DNA from: Breoghania sp.
Lineage (GTDB): Bacteria > Pseudomonadota > Alphaproteobacteria > Rhizobiales > Stappiaceae
Length of the DNA: 41,966 bases
Reading direction: 5' to 3'
Assembly (NCBI RefSeq): GCF_030066895.1
Contig: NZ_JASJAV010000035.1
Location: 1 to 41,966, forward strand
In this document: positions 10,610-20,096 of the stretch, one piece after another
Layout of the letters: each line of letters starts with the position of its first letter
How positions within the stretch are numbered: position 1 is the first letter of the stretch
The notes under the pieces: model-generated
Told to the model about the DNA's origin: nothing
The model's input: the letters and a program-made list of their open reading frames with translations, nothing else
Databases searched by the model: none
Made by a program: the position numbers and the translations under genes

Positions 10610-11740
10610 TCAATGCCCGCTATCGTCATCGGGGGCCTTCGCAACACGGCTCGGCCGTCGGCGGCGCACGGTGACGGCATTCTGCACGAGCACGTCGAAA
10701 AAGGAGTCCATCGGATCGAGCGGGTCGATGCAAGCGCGATCCACGGAGGCATGGTGCAGTGGGTCGCCTTCCAGCAGCAGCGAATAGGCGGACTTGTCCA
10801 ACGGAAACACCGCGCAACGCAGGTCCGGCGCGCATTCATCCATGTGCAGGGAGTTGTCGACGGGGCGATCGAGATCTCCTCCATCTCACGGCGACAGTCA
10901 TCGGCAAGGCTGGTATTGGCGATGATCGCAGTGCCGATATTGATGCTGTTGGTCGGCGCCCCGAAAGGCCGGTCCTCGGCGAATTTCAGGACGTGAACGC
11001 CTTCGAATGCGGCCGCGCAATCTTCCATGAAGGTCTCTAGCTCAGCCATCCGCCCACGCGCTTCGGCAATCCGGCACACCGCCTCACCGGTCACCAGATA
11101 CGGCCGGTTGCGCCGGTCGGGCCAGATGTTGAAGCCATAATCCACCCAGTTGGTGAGCTGGGTAATCTGGCGCCCGCCGCCCGCAGGCACCAGCCGATCC
11201 GGCACGTTGAAGACCTGACACGCCTCATGCGCCTTGGCGACGCCGATGCGTACGAGCCGATCCTTCAGCGCGTCCCCCGGTCGACCCCGTGTTCGACCAC
11301 CGCCACATGGGCTTCGTCGGCGCGCCGGTACTGGATCGTTCTGAGATCCATCGCGCTGATCCCTGCAACGTTCTCCATCTCGTAATCCTCGTGGTCGACA
11401 TGGGTGGTCACCACCCCGTGGGCCCGCGCCTGTTTCAGCTAGTCGGTGTCGTTGGAGGCGGTGAAGACCTTGGCGCCGTAGCCCGCCAGCACATCGGCCA
11501 TACGCAACCGCTCCGCGATCAGCCGGTCGCGGCAATGTCCACACAGACGCGAGCGGCCGATCGCGCGGCCCGAGGCCCGCAACCTGCGCTTCAGCTCGGC
11601 GCCAGAGACGATATGGCCGCAATCCGGATCGCCGGGTTTACGGTCAAACAGCGCGCGCACCGGTTCGATATCCTCCACGAACTGCGTCTCGCCGTAGTGG
11701 CTCGGCGGTGGTGGAATGAAGAGATGCTGGTGGAGCGGAT
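10610..11740 (-). pseudogene. Unrecognised conserved-looking gene, broken in three places
   Basis: I do not recognise the family. A continuous coding trace can be rebuilt in three frames. Part 1 is LFIPPPPSHYGETQFVEDIE to VFTASNDTD, then UAG at 11441-11439, then LKQARAHGVVTTHVDHEDYE to VVEHGVDRG near 11285. Part 2, after loss of one G in a run of five (about 11277-11281), runs ALKDRLVRIGVAKAHEACQV to DCRREMEEIS near 10870. Part 3, after another one-base loss, runs VDNSLHMDECAPDLRCAVFP to DDDSGH and TGA 10612-10610. A CGHC pair sits in part 1. No membrane segment is visible. The start is not resolved, since the first part overlaps the tail of the pyrophosphatase-like frame; the coordinate is approximate. 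Flanked by phosphate-ester enzymes on the same strand, it may belong to one pathway with them. Confidence 0.5.
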
Positions 11741-12321
11741 AAGGTGCTGGCCTCGTGCGTGCTTCCGGCCAGCGGCGCGCAGCGATATCTGTTCATGCCG
11801 ATGCGGATGATCCGCAGCGCATCGCAGCTGTTGCCCCAGCCATCGAAAATGATGGCATCGCCCGGCCAGTAGCGCGCCAGGAAGGCGTTCATGGCCGCGG
11901 CAAGCGGCAGGTCCTCCCCCTCCAGGGTCCGGATGGGCGCGAGATCGCCGATTTCGCGGATATGGGCATGGGCCGGGGTCTCGGGCACGGCGATGATCTT
12001 GTCGTCGTTGCTCTCCCAGCCGTCGATGGCGATGAACACGCCGATGGGACGCACGGCGACCTCTTCGCCCGGTTCCCGGACGCGAGAATCCACCACCAGC
12101 ATGACGTCCAGCGCCTCCCCCTCGTCGCCGAGCGTCTGGGGAAGGCAGCCATAATGCCAATAGGTCGGAACGGGCGGATCGACATCGCCCGCATTGGTGA
12201 GCCGCCCAGTCGCAAGGTCGATTTCGAGCTTGCGCGACATGGCTGAGGTTTGCGGGATCTCGATAATCGCGTTCACGAGATCGGGGGCCCGATCCCCGAT
12301 CGAAAAGACATGCTCCATCAT
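11644..12321 (-). CDS. Divergent family I inorganic pyrophosphatase-like protein
   Basis: Resembles soluble family I inorganic pyrophosphatase (PPi to 2 Pi, Mg-dependent). From ATG 12321 the text APDLVNAIIEIPQTS, KLEIDLATGRL, HYGCLPQTLGDEGEALDVML, VRPIGVFIAID, DDKIIAVPE and AIIFDGWGN aligns along the family. By comparison with E. coli Ppa the Glu20, Lys29, Glu31, Tyr55, Asp70, Asp97, Asp102 and Lys104 positions seem kept. Asp65 is Glu (GEALDV) and the VDR arginine segment (Arg43) is absent. The frame runs about 45 codons past the expected C-terminus (near 11780) into the next gene, so the natural stop may have been lost. An ATG at 12348 is an alternative start. It may be a specialised paralogue and not the housekeeping enzyme. 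Confidence 0.6.
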   Translation of the reverse strand: MMEHVFSIGDRAPDLVNAIIEIPQTSAMSRKLEIDLATGRLTNAGDVDPPVPTYWHYGCLPQTLGDEGEALDVMLVVDSRVREPGEEVAVRPIGVFIAIDGWESNDDKIIAVPETPAHAHIREIGDLAPIRTLEGEDLPLAAAMNAFLARYWPGDAIIFDGWGNSCDALRIIRIGMNRYRCAPLAGSTHEASTLSAPPASLHSTTAEPLRRDAVRGGYRTGARAV

Positions 12322-12719
12322 GGCTTCGTTCCGCCCGTATCCGCTCATGCCAGCTTGAAAAACGATGCCGGACGGCGCCGTCCTGCGGCACCGGAAAAAT
12401 GAACTTGTCGCCCCGCTTTTTGCGAGTGCGCAGAAAATCCCCGCTTCAATGCGGGACCGCACGCACGATCCTGCCCGCAAAACCGGATGACGCAAAGTGA
12501 TGATTGGACGAAAGGGACCGGAAACCCCGGCTGCGCTGGACGCTGAACCCCTTAATTCCCTTGCGTCATTTATGGTGCATAGCTAATTCTTTCAGTCATG
12601 CGTTATATGCAATGGCTGAACCCTCGCCGCTGCTTTAGTGTCTGCCTCAAGCGTCCTCAGAGCCGCACCGCACGACAGCCGCAACCGATACGGCCCACCT
12701 CCAGCAATGACGGACTTCC
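12322..12719. other. Divergent intergenic region without a gene
   Basis: About 400 bases between the pyrophosphatase-like gene and the EamA pseudogene. The half next to the leftward gene stays open in that gene's frame to 12495 but shows no conserved text. The only structure I see is a promoter-like pair at 12561-12589 reading rightward within a locally AT-richer stretch (12551-12615). No RNA gene or repeat was recognised. Confidence 0.4.
12561..12589 (+). promoter_or_regulatory. Putative promoter of the EamA gene
   Basis: TTGCGT (12561-12566), a 17-base spacer and TAATTC (12584-12589) lie about 130 bases upstream of the transporter start in an AT-richer patch. Plausible, not decisive. Confidence 0.35.
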
Positions 12720-13656
12720 ATGATGGGTGAGCCCCGAAGACCGGCCCATTCAGGCATCGACGTCGATCACGCTCAAGCCTTCACGGCCGAAAAGCTGAAG
12801 GCACGGCTTGCCGGGATCATGCTGATCGTGGGCGCGGTGGCGCTGTTTTCCTGCCTCGACACCACGGCCAAGTATCTCGGCCAGCATGTGCCGCCACTGG
12901 AAATCGTGTGGTTCCGCTTCGTCTCCCACCTGATCCTGGCGATCTTCGCCTTCCGGCTGTGGAAGCGCCGCCACATCGTGCGCACGCGCCGATCGGTGCT
13001 GCAGATCCTGCGTTCCTTCGCGCTTCTGAGCTCCACGATCTTCAACTTTCAGGCACTGCAATATCTCCAGCTTTCCGAAACGGTCTCGATCATGTTCGCC
13101 GGGCCGTTGCTGATCACGGCGCTGGCCGGGCCGCAGACGATGGGTGGCGATCATCATCGGGTTCTGCGGCGTCCTCGTGGTCATGCGGTTGGGCCTGGGC
13201 GGGCTGCACTGGGCAGTCGGCTTTTCCCTGGCGGCGATGGCCTCCTATGCGATCTACGCCTTGCTGACGCGGATCCTCACCGAGACCGAATCAGTCGACG
13301 GGATGCTGATCATTTCCGCCGCCGTCGCCATGCTCACCATGACGCCCTCGGTGATCACCGTCTGGGAGACACCGTAGAGCCCCGGCCTGTGGGTGCTGCT
13401 GATGGCCACCGGTCTTTTCGGCGGTGCCGGCCACTGGTTGCTCACCAAGGCGCACGCAATCGTGCCCGCCCCCGTGCTTGCGCCCTTTTTCTACAGCCAG
13501 ATCGTGTGGATGGTCGGCCTCGGCTACATCGTCTTTGCCGATATTCCGGGCTTTACCACCGTTCTGGGAGCCTCGGTCATCGTCAGTTCCGGGCTCTATC
13601 TGCTCTACTGCGAACGTCAGATCAGCAAGACGGCGACGCCGGTCCCGCAGGCGTAA
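12720..13656 (+). pseudogene. EamA/DMT-family transporter, broken
   Basis: Ten-helix drug/metabolite transporter family, inner membrane; substrate unknown. The first half (KLKARLAGIMLIVGAVALFS to SETVSIMFAGPLLITALAG, with the EamA-typical IVWFRF) ends near 13137. There the frame shifts by one and coding continues as VAIIIGFCGVLVVMRLGLGG in the next frame. A UAG at 13375-13377 interrupts VITVWETP/SPGLWVLLMATG, and the same frame then runs through GGAGHWLLTKAHAIVPAP to TAA 13654-13656. Total length 937 (3n+1) agrees with a single net insertion. Start ATG 12720; 12723 is equally possible. Two lesions; non-functional. Confidence 0.85.
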
Positions 13657-13751
13657 CAACGCACTTACTGCGCCGCGACAGGACAATTGTCATTGAATTA
13701 GTGGGCCCGCAGCGCTTGGATTTGTATTCGTCAATAACGATATGAGCGATC

Positions 13752-14842
13752 ATGGACGGACACGGACCGAGATCCGGAGGACGCCCCGCGGCACCTGCCG
13801 CACCGAGCCGACGCAAGCGCCTGACCTTGAGCCATCTGGCCGAGCGGCTGGGCGTTTCCAAGGCGACGCTCTCGCTCGCCTTGCGCAACTCCCCGCTTGT
13901 GGCGGATGCGACCCACGAACGCGTGAAACGCGAGGCGGAAGCCGCTGGCTATATCTACAACCGGTCCGCTGCGGCGCTGAGGACGGCGCGCTCCAACGTG
14001 GTCGGCGTCGCCGTTCACGACATTCTCAATCCCTATTTCGCCGAGATCTTCGGCGCGCTTGAAAACACGCTGGGCGAAAACGACCAGATCGTCTTCATCT
14101 GCAATCATCGTGACGACGTGGAACGTCAGCGCACCTTCGTTCAGGCCCTGCTGCAACACCGCGCCGACGGGTTGGTGCTGTGTCCCTGGGTCGGCACGGA
14201 CCCGGCCGAAATCAACCATCTGGTGGATGCCGATTTCCTCGTCACGCTGATCTGCCGCGACGTGGAAGGCACGCGCGCCGGTCATTCGCGGCGACGACAT
14301 CATGGGTACGCGCAATGCGGTGCGTCACCTGATCGCCGCCGGGCATCGCCATATCGCCTTTCTCGGCGGGCGGCGCAGATCCGCGACCGACACGACGGCT
14401 GGGTTTCCGCCTTGCGCGAGGCCGGGATTGATCCGGGCACACACAGGTTTATCTGCCTGAAATGATGACCCGGGCCGAAGGGTTTCTGGGGGCGGAAAAC
14501 CTGCTCGCCTTCGACCCGCGCCCCACGGCTGTGGTGTGCTTCAGCAACATGGTCGGGCGCGGCCTGATCGAGGCGTTGCGCCGCCACGGGGTGGAAGCGG
14601 GACGCGACATCGCGGTGGTGGGCTATGACGATGCGCTCGACGCAGCCACCGTCACGCCGTCGCTGACCTAGGTCAACAACGGCGCAGCGGAAATCGGGGC
14701 GAAGGCCACCTCGATGATCCTCGCCCAGATCGACGGAGATCCGATGGAGGCCCGCCGCGTGGTCGTTGCCCCGCATCTCGTGGAGCGAGAGAGCGCCGGG
14801 CCCCGTCATCTGCTGGGAAACAGCTCTCTCACATTGTCCTGA
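13752..14842 (+). pseudogene. LacI-family transcriptional regulator, broken
   Basis: Sugar-type repressor with an N-terminal LacI helix-turn-helix (LSHLAERLGVSKATLSLALR, residues 26-45; hinge YIYNRSAAALRTARSNVVGV) and a periplasmic-binding-protein-like core. The core is scattered over frames. It reads to CRDVEGTRA near 14278, then APVIRGDDIMGTRNAVRHLI and GHRHIAFLGGRRRSATD in a second frame. It returns to the first with HDGWVSALREAGIDPG, then shifts again near 14448 to VYLPEMMTRAEGFLGAENL. A UAG at 14669-14671 interrupts PSLT/VNNGAAEIGAKATSM, which ends at TGA 14840-14842. Three frameshifts and one nonsense codon. The likely target was a neighbouring transport or catabolic gene, but none of the adjacent genes is an obvious sugar gene. 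Confidence 0.85.
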
Positions 14843-14870
14843 TCGGCAAGTTGAAAGTTTGCCGTATCCG

Positions 14871-14895
14871 TCCCCTCTCCCATGGGGAGAGGGGA
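14871..14895. terminator. Perfect 11-bp hairpin between convergent genes
   Basis: TCCCCTCTCCC-atg-GGGAGAGGGGA lies between the ends of the rightward LacI pseudogene and the leftward glyoxalase-type pseudogene, where a bidirectional terminator is expected. No T-tract follows on either strand. Similar CCCTCTCCC/GGGAGAGGG palindromes are frequent intergenic repeats in this order, so it may be a repeat serving as terminator. Confidence 0.5.
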
Positions 14896-14908
14896 TCTGC
14901 GACCGCCC

Positions 14909-15406
14909 CTAGCCGAGCAGCAACCGCATGTGCGGTTCGCCGTTGGAGGTCCTGGCCGCGGTGACGCCGCTGCTGTCGAGCGTCGCCGTCACCCGTTTGC
15001 GGAAGAACGAGAAGCTATCGAAGGTGACCACGTCGACGACCTCCTCGAAATCGATCTCGACCCGTTAGCGCGCGGTTGCATCGCCATTGCGACCGAGCAC
15101 GTTCACCGACACGACCTGACCGGTACACGGCTGGCCAAGATAGGTGCCGCGCGCGGTCTCGCCGATCTGCACCGGGCTGCCCACCCGCGGCGGCCGGTTC
15201 TCATCTGCGGGCGGACCGTTGCCGATCACCGCGTGAAAAGTGTTCCAGTCGCGGTAGCCGTGCTGGTGGGCGAGAAGTTCGAGCGCCCGGCCATGCGGGA
15301 TCTCGGTGCAGAAATCGACCAGTTCGCCGTGCAGGCGCTTTGCCTGGCGTTTGGCCTCGTCGAGTGTGGGCAGGGTTTGCAGGTTTCCGTTCATCGCAAG
15401 CCTCAA
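14909..15406 (-). pseudogene. Glyoxalase-superfamily-type small protein with internal UAA
   Basis: A 165-codon frame containing one stop. The N-terminal part (LPTLDEAKRQAKRLHGELVD, ALELLAHQHGYRDWNTFHA) matches small rhizobial proteins that databases label glyoxalase superfamily; I know no demonstrated activity. UAA at 15067-15065 follows NVLGRNGDATAR. Without any frame change the sequence continues RVEIDFEEVVDVVTFDSFSF to MRLLLG and TAG 14911-14909. Truncation removes about 50 residues. ATG 15394 (MNGNLQ) is an alternative start. The following 290 bases to the ArsC-like gene hold nothing I recognise. Confidence 0.65.
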
Positions 15407-15698
15407 TCAAAAAGGTCCGAGCAATGCGGCAGGAAGAGACGGGGCTCTCATTGCCGTCGCACCGCGACGTCGGACGTTCAAGACTTCGTTTGAGAACGGG
15501 AAGGGCTTCACCATGACCTAGCGGGGTCTTGCGAGCGGCCGGAGCCTTACACCCGAGCGCCCAGATAGGGATGCGCACGACGAATGTCAATCTCTGCAGG
15601 TCACGCGCCGGGAGATCTGCCGCCCACGACTTGCCTCGAGGCTGCGATTCGTCTTTATCTATCTGGCGGCCTCAAACCGACACGCGAAAGGACACGTC

Positions 15699-16058
15699 AT
15701 GAAGCTCTACGGCATCGCCAACTGCGACACGGTGAAGAAGGCCCGGCGCTTTCTGGCGGAGGCCGGGGTAGATTACGAGTTCCACGATTACAAGAAGAAG
15801 GGCGTCGACGAAGCGGCGCTGCGCGCCCAGGTGGCGGAATTCGGCTGGGAAAAGATCCTGAACACCCGCGGCACCACCTGGCGCAAGCAGCCCGACGAGG
15901 TGAAAGACGCCACCACCAACGAGGCCGCCGCGATCGAGCTGATGCTGCGCGAGCCCTCGATCATCAAGCGCCCGATCGCCGAAAGCGACGACCATCGCCT
16001 GCTGGGCTTCGACCCGACCGCCTGGGAAATCGCACTGGCGACCGGCGAACTGAAATAG
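15699..16058 (+). CDS. ArsC/Spx-family reductase-like protein (YffB type)
   Basis: A 119-residue thioredoxin-fold protein of the ArsC/Spx superfamily. It starts MKLYGIANCDTVKKARRFL with one Cys at position 9, matching the YffB subgroup, which has a single N-terminal Cys and is probably a glutathione-linked reductase, not a true arsenate reductase. Conserved later text is NTRGTTWRKQ and EPSIIKRPIAE (the family KRP motif). Length is normal and the frame open. It is flanked on both sides by pseudogenes and followed immediately by a hairpin at 16061-16084. Confidence 0.8.
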   Translation: MKLYGIANCDTVKKARRFLAEAGVDYEFHDYKKKGVDEAALRAQVAEFGWEKILNTRGTTWRKQPDEVKDATTNEAAAIELMLREPSIIKRPIAESDDHRLLGFDPTAWEIALATGELK

Positions 16059-16060
16059 GG

Positions 16061-16084
16061 CATCCGGCGCGGCGGCACCGGATG
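16061..16084 (+). terminator. Possible terminator hairpin after the ArsC-like gene
   Basis: CATCCGG (16061-16067) pairs perfectly with CCGGATG (16078-16084) around a 10-base loop, two bases after the stop codon. It lacks a T-tract, so termination is only suggested by position. Confidence 0.35.
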
Positions 16085-16197
16085 GATATTGGGAATAGCG
16101 ACGAGCGCACGGTGGTTGCGTCGATTTCGAGGCGGTTCGAGGTTCCGACGCACTCCCTTCGTGCTATAGTGGGTCCCCCCATATCGAGAGCCGCACC

Positions 16198-17428
16198 ATG
16201 ACCGAAACTTCTGCCCCTTCAAATACCTCCGACATCGCCGTCATCGGCGCCGGTCCGGCGGGCCTGATTGCGGCCGGAACGCTCGGCCATGGCGGATACC
16301 GAGTCACCGTCTACGACCAGCTCACCTCTCCTGCCCGCCGCTTTCTGATGGCAGGGCGCGGCGGGTTGAACCTGATCCATGCCGAAGAGCTCGACACCTT
16401 CCTCACCCGCTACGGCGCGGCGAGAATTCGGCTGGAACCGGCGATCCGCACCTTCCCGCCCGAAGCATTGCGCGCTTGGGTCGACGGGCTCGGGACGGAG
16501 ACCTTCGTCGGCTCCAGCCACCATGTCTTTCCCAAGGCGATGAAGGGATCGCCGCTACTGCGCGCCTGGCTTTCCCGTCTCACCGATCTCGGCGTGACGA
16601 TCCTGCCCCGCCACCGCTGGACGGGCTGGGAGGAGGACGGCGCGCTATCCTTCGAGACGCCGGAGGGTCCGAAAAAGGTCCGCCCCGCCGCGACCCTTCT
16701 GGCGCTCGGCGGTTTGAGCTGGTCGAAGCTCGGCGCCGATCCCGCCTGGCCGGATCGGTTGCGCGGAGCCGTGATCGAAGTCTAGGAACTGAAACCGGCC
16801 AATTGCGACTTTCGCGTCGACTGGACACCGGTTTTTGCCGACCGTTTTGCCGGACAGCCCCTGAAGACCGTGGAACTCACCTTCGACGATCACACCGCGC
16901 GCGGCGATCTGATGATCGCCGCGACCGGCGTCGAGGGCGGGCCGGTCTATGCGCTGTCTCACCCCTTGCGCGAGGCAATCGAGGCGAACGGACCGGTCAA
17001 TCTCCTCGTGAACCTTCGCCCCGACAGCCCCGAGGACGCACTTTCCGCCCGGCTTGCCAGACCGCGCGGAAAGCAGTCGATCTCCAATTTCCTGCGAAAG
17101 GCAGCGGGGCTCACGCCGCTCGGCATCGGTCTCTTGCGCGAAGCCGGACCGTTGCCCGATGCCCCCGACGATCTTGCCCGCAGGATCCGCGCCTGCCCCG
17201 TGACGCTCACCGCCACAGCCGGACTGGAGCGCGCGCCTATCGGGTGCAGGCGGGGTCGCGCTGGAGGCCATCGACGAGAGCTGGATGCTGCGATCGAGAT
17301 CGGGGATATTTCTGGCTGGCGAGATGATCGACTGGGAGGCCCCGACGGTTGGATATCTTCTCCAGGCGAGTTTCGCGACCGGGGTCGTCGCCGCTCACGG
17401 CATGATCGACTGGCTGCGGTCGGCGTGA
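16198..17428 (+). pseudogene. HI0933/TIGR03862-type flavoprotein, broken
   Basis: FAD-dependent oxidoreductase of the YhiN/HI0933-like group; substrate unknown. It begins with the dinucleotide-binding motif AVIGAGPAGLIAAG (residues 14-27) and the family motif MAGRGGLNLIHAEE (49-62). UAG at 16783-16785 interrupts AVIEV/ELKPANCDFRVDWTP. The same frame continues through FLRKAAGLTPLGIGLLREAG to about 17235. A one-base frame change there leads to [18 protein letters not shown] and the C-terminal FAD-site signature [20 protein letters not shown] in the next frame, ending at TGA 17426-17428. Length 1231 (3n+1) fits one inserted base. ATG 16198 is the natural start. Confidence 0.85.
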
Positions 17429-17526
17429 ATTTGAACGTTCGAGATCCGCGAGGGAAATTCGAACCGGATTCGAGAGAATATTAAAACGCCCGCAAAACGG
17501 ACGTTTGAACGGCGCGCGCGGGGCGA

Positions 17527-18369
17527 TCACCACTCCCCTTCGATCGGGATTTTCAGAAGCCGACCGCAATGCTTGCAGTGGATCGCATCCGGATCGTGCC
17601 GGTTCAGACCGCAATCGGGGCAGGTGAAGGGATACTTGCTCGGCCGGAAGATCGTCTGCACTAGCCGCAAGAACAGCGCCACGTCGATCAACATGATCTC
17701 CACCGTCAGCAGTCGCCCGAATGTATCGGTTATGGTGATGTCGTCGAAACCGGTAGTCGTCAGCGTTGTGACCGTGAAATATAGCGCATCGACATAGGTA
17801 TTGATGTTCTCGTCGATATGCAATTACGCGACAAAGACGACGGCTGTGACGATAAAGACGAAAACGAGCAGATTGACCGCCGACTGGATGACTTCCTCGT
17901 TGCGCTTGAACCAGGGCCAGCCGCGCCGCAGATCGCGTAGCACGTGGTAGGAGCGCAGAAGACGCAACATCCTGAGAATTCTTAGGAAACCGAGATTCTC
18001 GATGAAGGCGGCCGCCAGCAGCGAGGCGATGACCACGAGATCGGCAAGCGCGGTGAATTCCAGCGCGGTCTTCACCGGACGCACGGCAATCGCCAGCCGC
18101 GCGACGTAATCGGCCATCAATATCAATGCGATGATGTAGTCGGTCAGGTGCAGCGTGGGGTGCGGATCGAGCACCGAAGAGCCTACGAAATAGATCACGG
18201 TCCCAATGTCGAAGGTGATCAGCAGACCGCGGAACAGCTGTGGTCCCCTGCCTTCGCCGAAATAGAGCCGCCGCAATGCCATGCGGGTCGGGTCGAAGCG
18301 GCCGCGATGGCGCGGATAGTGGTTTGAACCGTCTGAATCGTCGTGCTTTTCGATCTTCTGATCGTTCAC
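17527..18369 (-). pseudogene. Voltage-gated-type K+ channel protein with UAA and altered filter
   Basis: Six-segment ion channel with a C-terminal zinc ribbon. I start at GTG 18369, which has GGGAGGG just upstream. Hydrophobic segments begin around LFRGLLITFDIGTVIYFVG; an S4-like arginine-rich run (FLRILRMLRLLRSYHVLRDL) precedes VNLLVFVFIVTAVVFVA, where UAA 17826-17824 stops translation. In the same frame the pore helix follows (YFTVTTLTTTGFDDITITD), then four Cys of a ribbon (CPDCG, CKHCG). The selectivity filter expected as TTGFGD reads TTGFDD (Gly to Asp, codon 17745-17743). Nonsense and filter change together indicate a dead channel. Confidence 0.8.
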
Positions 18370-18484
18370 GTAGCCCTCCCTGAGCCGGCCCATCTTCCGG
18401 CAGATCCGCGATCCACGAATTCCACCGCTCCTCAGCCCGTCATTGTAAGCCATCCGGCTTGCGGGCGGAATTGCGGGCAATGTC

Positions 18485-19870
18485 TCAGGCGGGGCGTTTG
18501 ATCGGGAAACTGAGCGCGGTTTCGGGTGCGGGCCAGTCGACGAGCTTGCCCGGCTTCATCAGTCCGAAGGGATCGGCCACGGTCTTGAAATCGGGTTGGG
18601 GCGCATCGATCCGTTTGCATCCGGCATTGTCGAGCCGCCAGGTATGCGGGTCGGCGACCTGAGCGCCCATGGCATTCAGCTTGTCGATGATCTCGTAGAG
18701 ACGGTCGCGCCCAGTATAGCGGACCAGCGGCAGGGACGAACAGGTCACCCGGCCGAACCAGCGCTGGAATTCCAGATGGAGCACGATCTAGTCGGGAAAG
18801 GCCCGCGCTACGCGGCTAACCGTCTCCAGCGCATCGTCGGGCGAATAGCGCACCTGCAGATAGGTGAAGGCGGGATCGAGCCGCATGGCGTGCAGCGTGG
18901 TGTGGTTCCAGGTGTATTCGTAAAGCGGCGGCATGGTGCCAATATCGGAGAAGGCCGCGGCATCCGTTTCCTCGGCGTTGCGCGCAAAGACACACGCCCC
19001 GCCCTCCAGTTTCGCCAGTCGGTCGGCAGAGGCGATCTGCGGTTCGCTGACCATCGTGATCGCCATCGCCGAGCCTGCGGGCACCAGCGGCGAGAGGCGC
19101 TTGATGAGCGGTGGGATCCGCGCATCGTGGATGGAAACGAGCTTCTTGGCGACGGCATCGGCGGATGTCAGCGCCATGCCGAAGGACGCCGCCTTTGCCA
19201 GCGAGGGAAAGGCATAGACCCGCTCCGCCCAGGGCTGGATGGGGGCCAGCGCCATTTCCACTTCCGTGATGATGCCGTTGACGCCGTAGGTACGGATGAC
19301 GCGCATGACGTCGTCGCCGGAAAGCTCCAGAATGCGCGGCTCCTCCTCCAGCGTAACCACCTCCACCGACAGGACCGCGCCGCGGTCCGAGATCTGGCCC
19401 CAGGTGCAGCTGCCGATGCCGCCCGCACCACCCGCCAGAAAGCCGCCGACAGTGGCGCTCTTGCGGGTTGAGGGGTGAAGGCGTATTTACCAGCCGGTCG
19501 ACTTGAAGGAGCGGTCGATTTCCAGAAGCGTCGCGCCCGCCTCAATGCGGGCCGCCCCCGGTGCGGCGCGAACGAGCCGGTTGCGGCGGGTCATGTCGAG
19601 CACTACGCCGCCTGCCAGCGGCACCGCCTGGCCGTAATTCCCGGTACTCCCGCCGCACAGGGCGATCGGCACACGGGCTGCGGCGGCCACGCGCAACAGC
19701 TCCTGCTTGTCGCGCGGCTGCAATACGAGATCGGCCATGTGGCCTTCCGGCTCCTTGCGCAGTATCGGCGAGAACCAGAAGAAATTCCGGCTCTTCATAC
19801 GCAAGGTCGGCGCATTGTCGATGAGCGGAGTTCCTTCCACCTTCGCGCGAAATTCTGCAAGATTGTCCAT
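18485..19870 (-). pseudogene. GlcD/GlcE-type FAD-binding oxidoreductase, two nonsense codons
   Basis: FAD-linked oxidase of the FAD_binding_4 (PCMH fold) family that includes glycolate and D-lactate oxidases. From ATG 19870 (MDNLAEFRAKVEGTPLID) the PP-loop region PIALCGGSTGNYGQAVPLAG and GATLLEIDRSFKSTGW are clear. UAA 19489-19487 then stands where the family has Glu (STGWEIRLHPSTRKSAT). The same frame goes on through GGFLAGGAGGIGSCTWGQIS to AFPD, where UAG 18790-18788 replaces a probable Gln before IVLHLEFQRWFGR. It ends ETALSFPIKRPA at TGA 18487-18485. No frameshift is needed: 462 codons with two point nonsense changes, which argues against indel-type sequencing error here. Confidence 0.85.
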
Positions 19871-19891
19871 GGCAAGCCCCCGTTCGGACCA

Positions 19892-19920
19892 TTGAAGCCA
19901 AAGTTTGATATGCTTATAAA
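19892..19920 (+). promoter_or_regulatory. Putative promoter of the [2Fe-2S] cyclase gene
   Basis: TTGAAG (19892-19897), a 17-base spacer and TATAAA (19915-19920) lie in the divergent gap between the FAD oxidase and the cyclase, giving a predicted leader of about 170 nt. Visual call. Confidence 0.35.
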
Positions 19921-20096
19921 GAAAGGCTGATGCCGGTTTTCTTGTTGAAGTCGTTTCCGCCATTTAGAAATCCTGCGCCTCCCTTACCGTAGGCTTCCGG
20001 GCCTGACCGCAGGCGCGAGGAAGGGAGGCCTTGGCACCAAGCGCAAAGGCCACAGGCGCGAGACACAAAGTGCGCGCGAGCCAGGGGAGGAAGACG

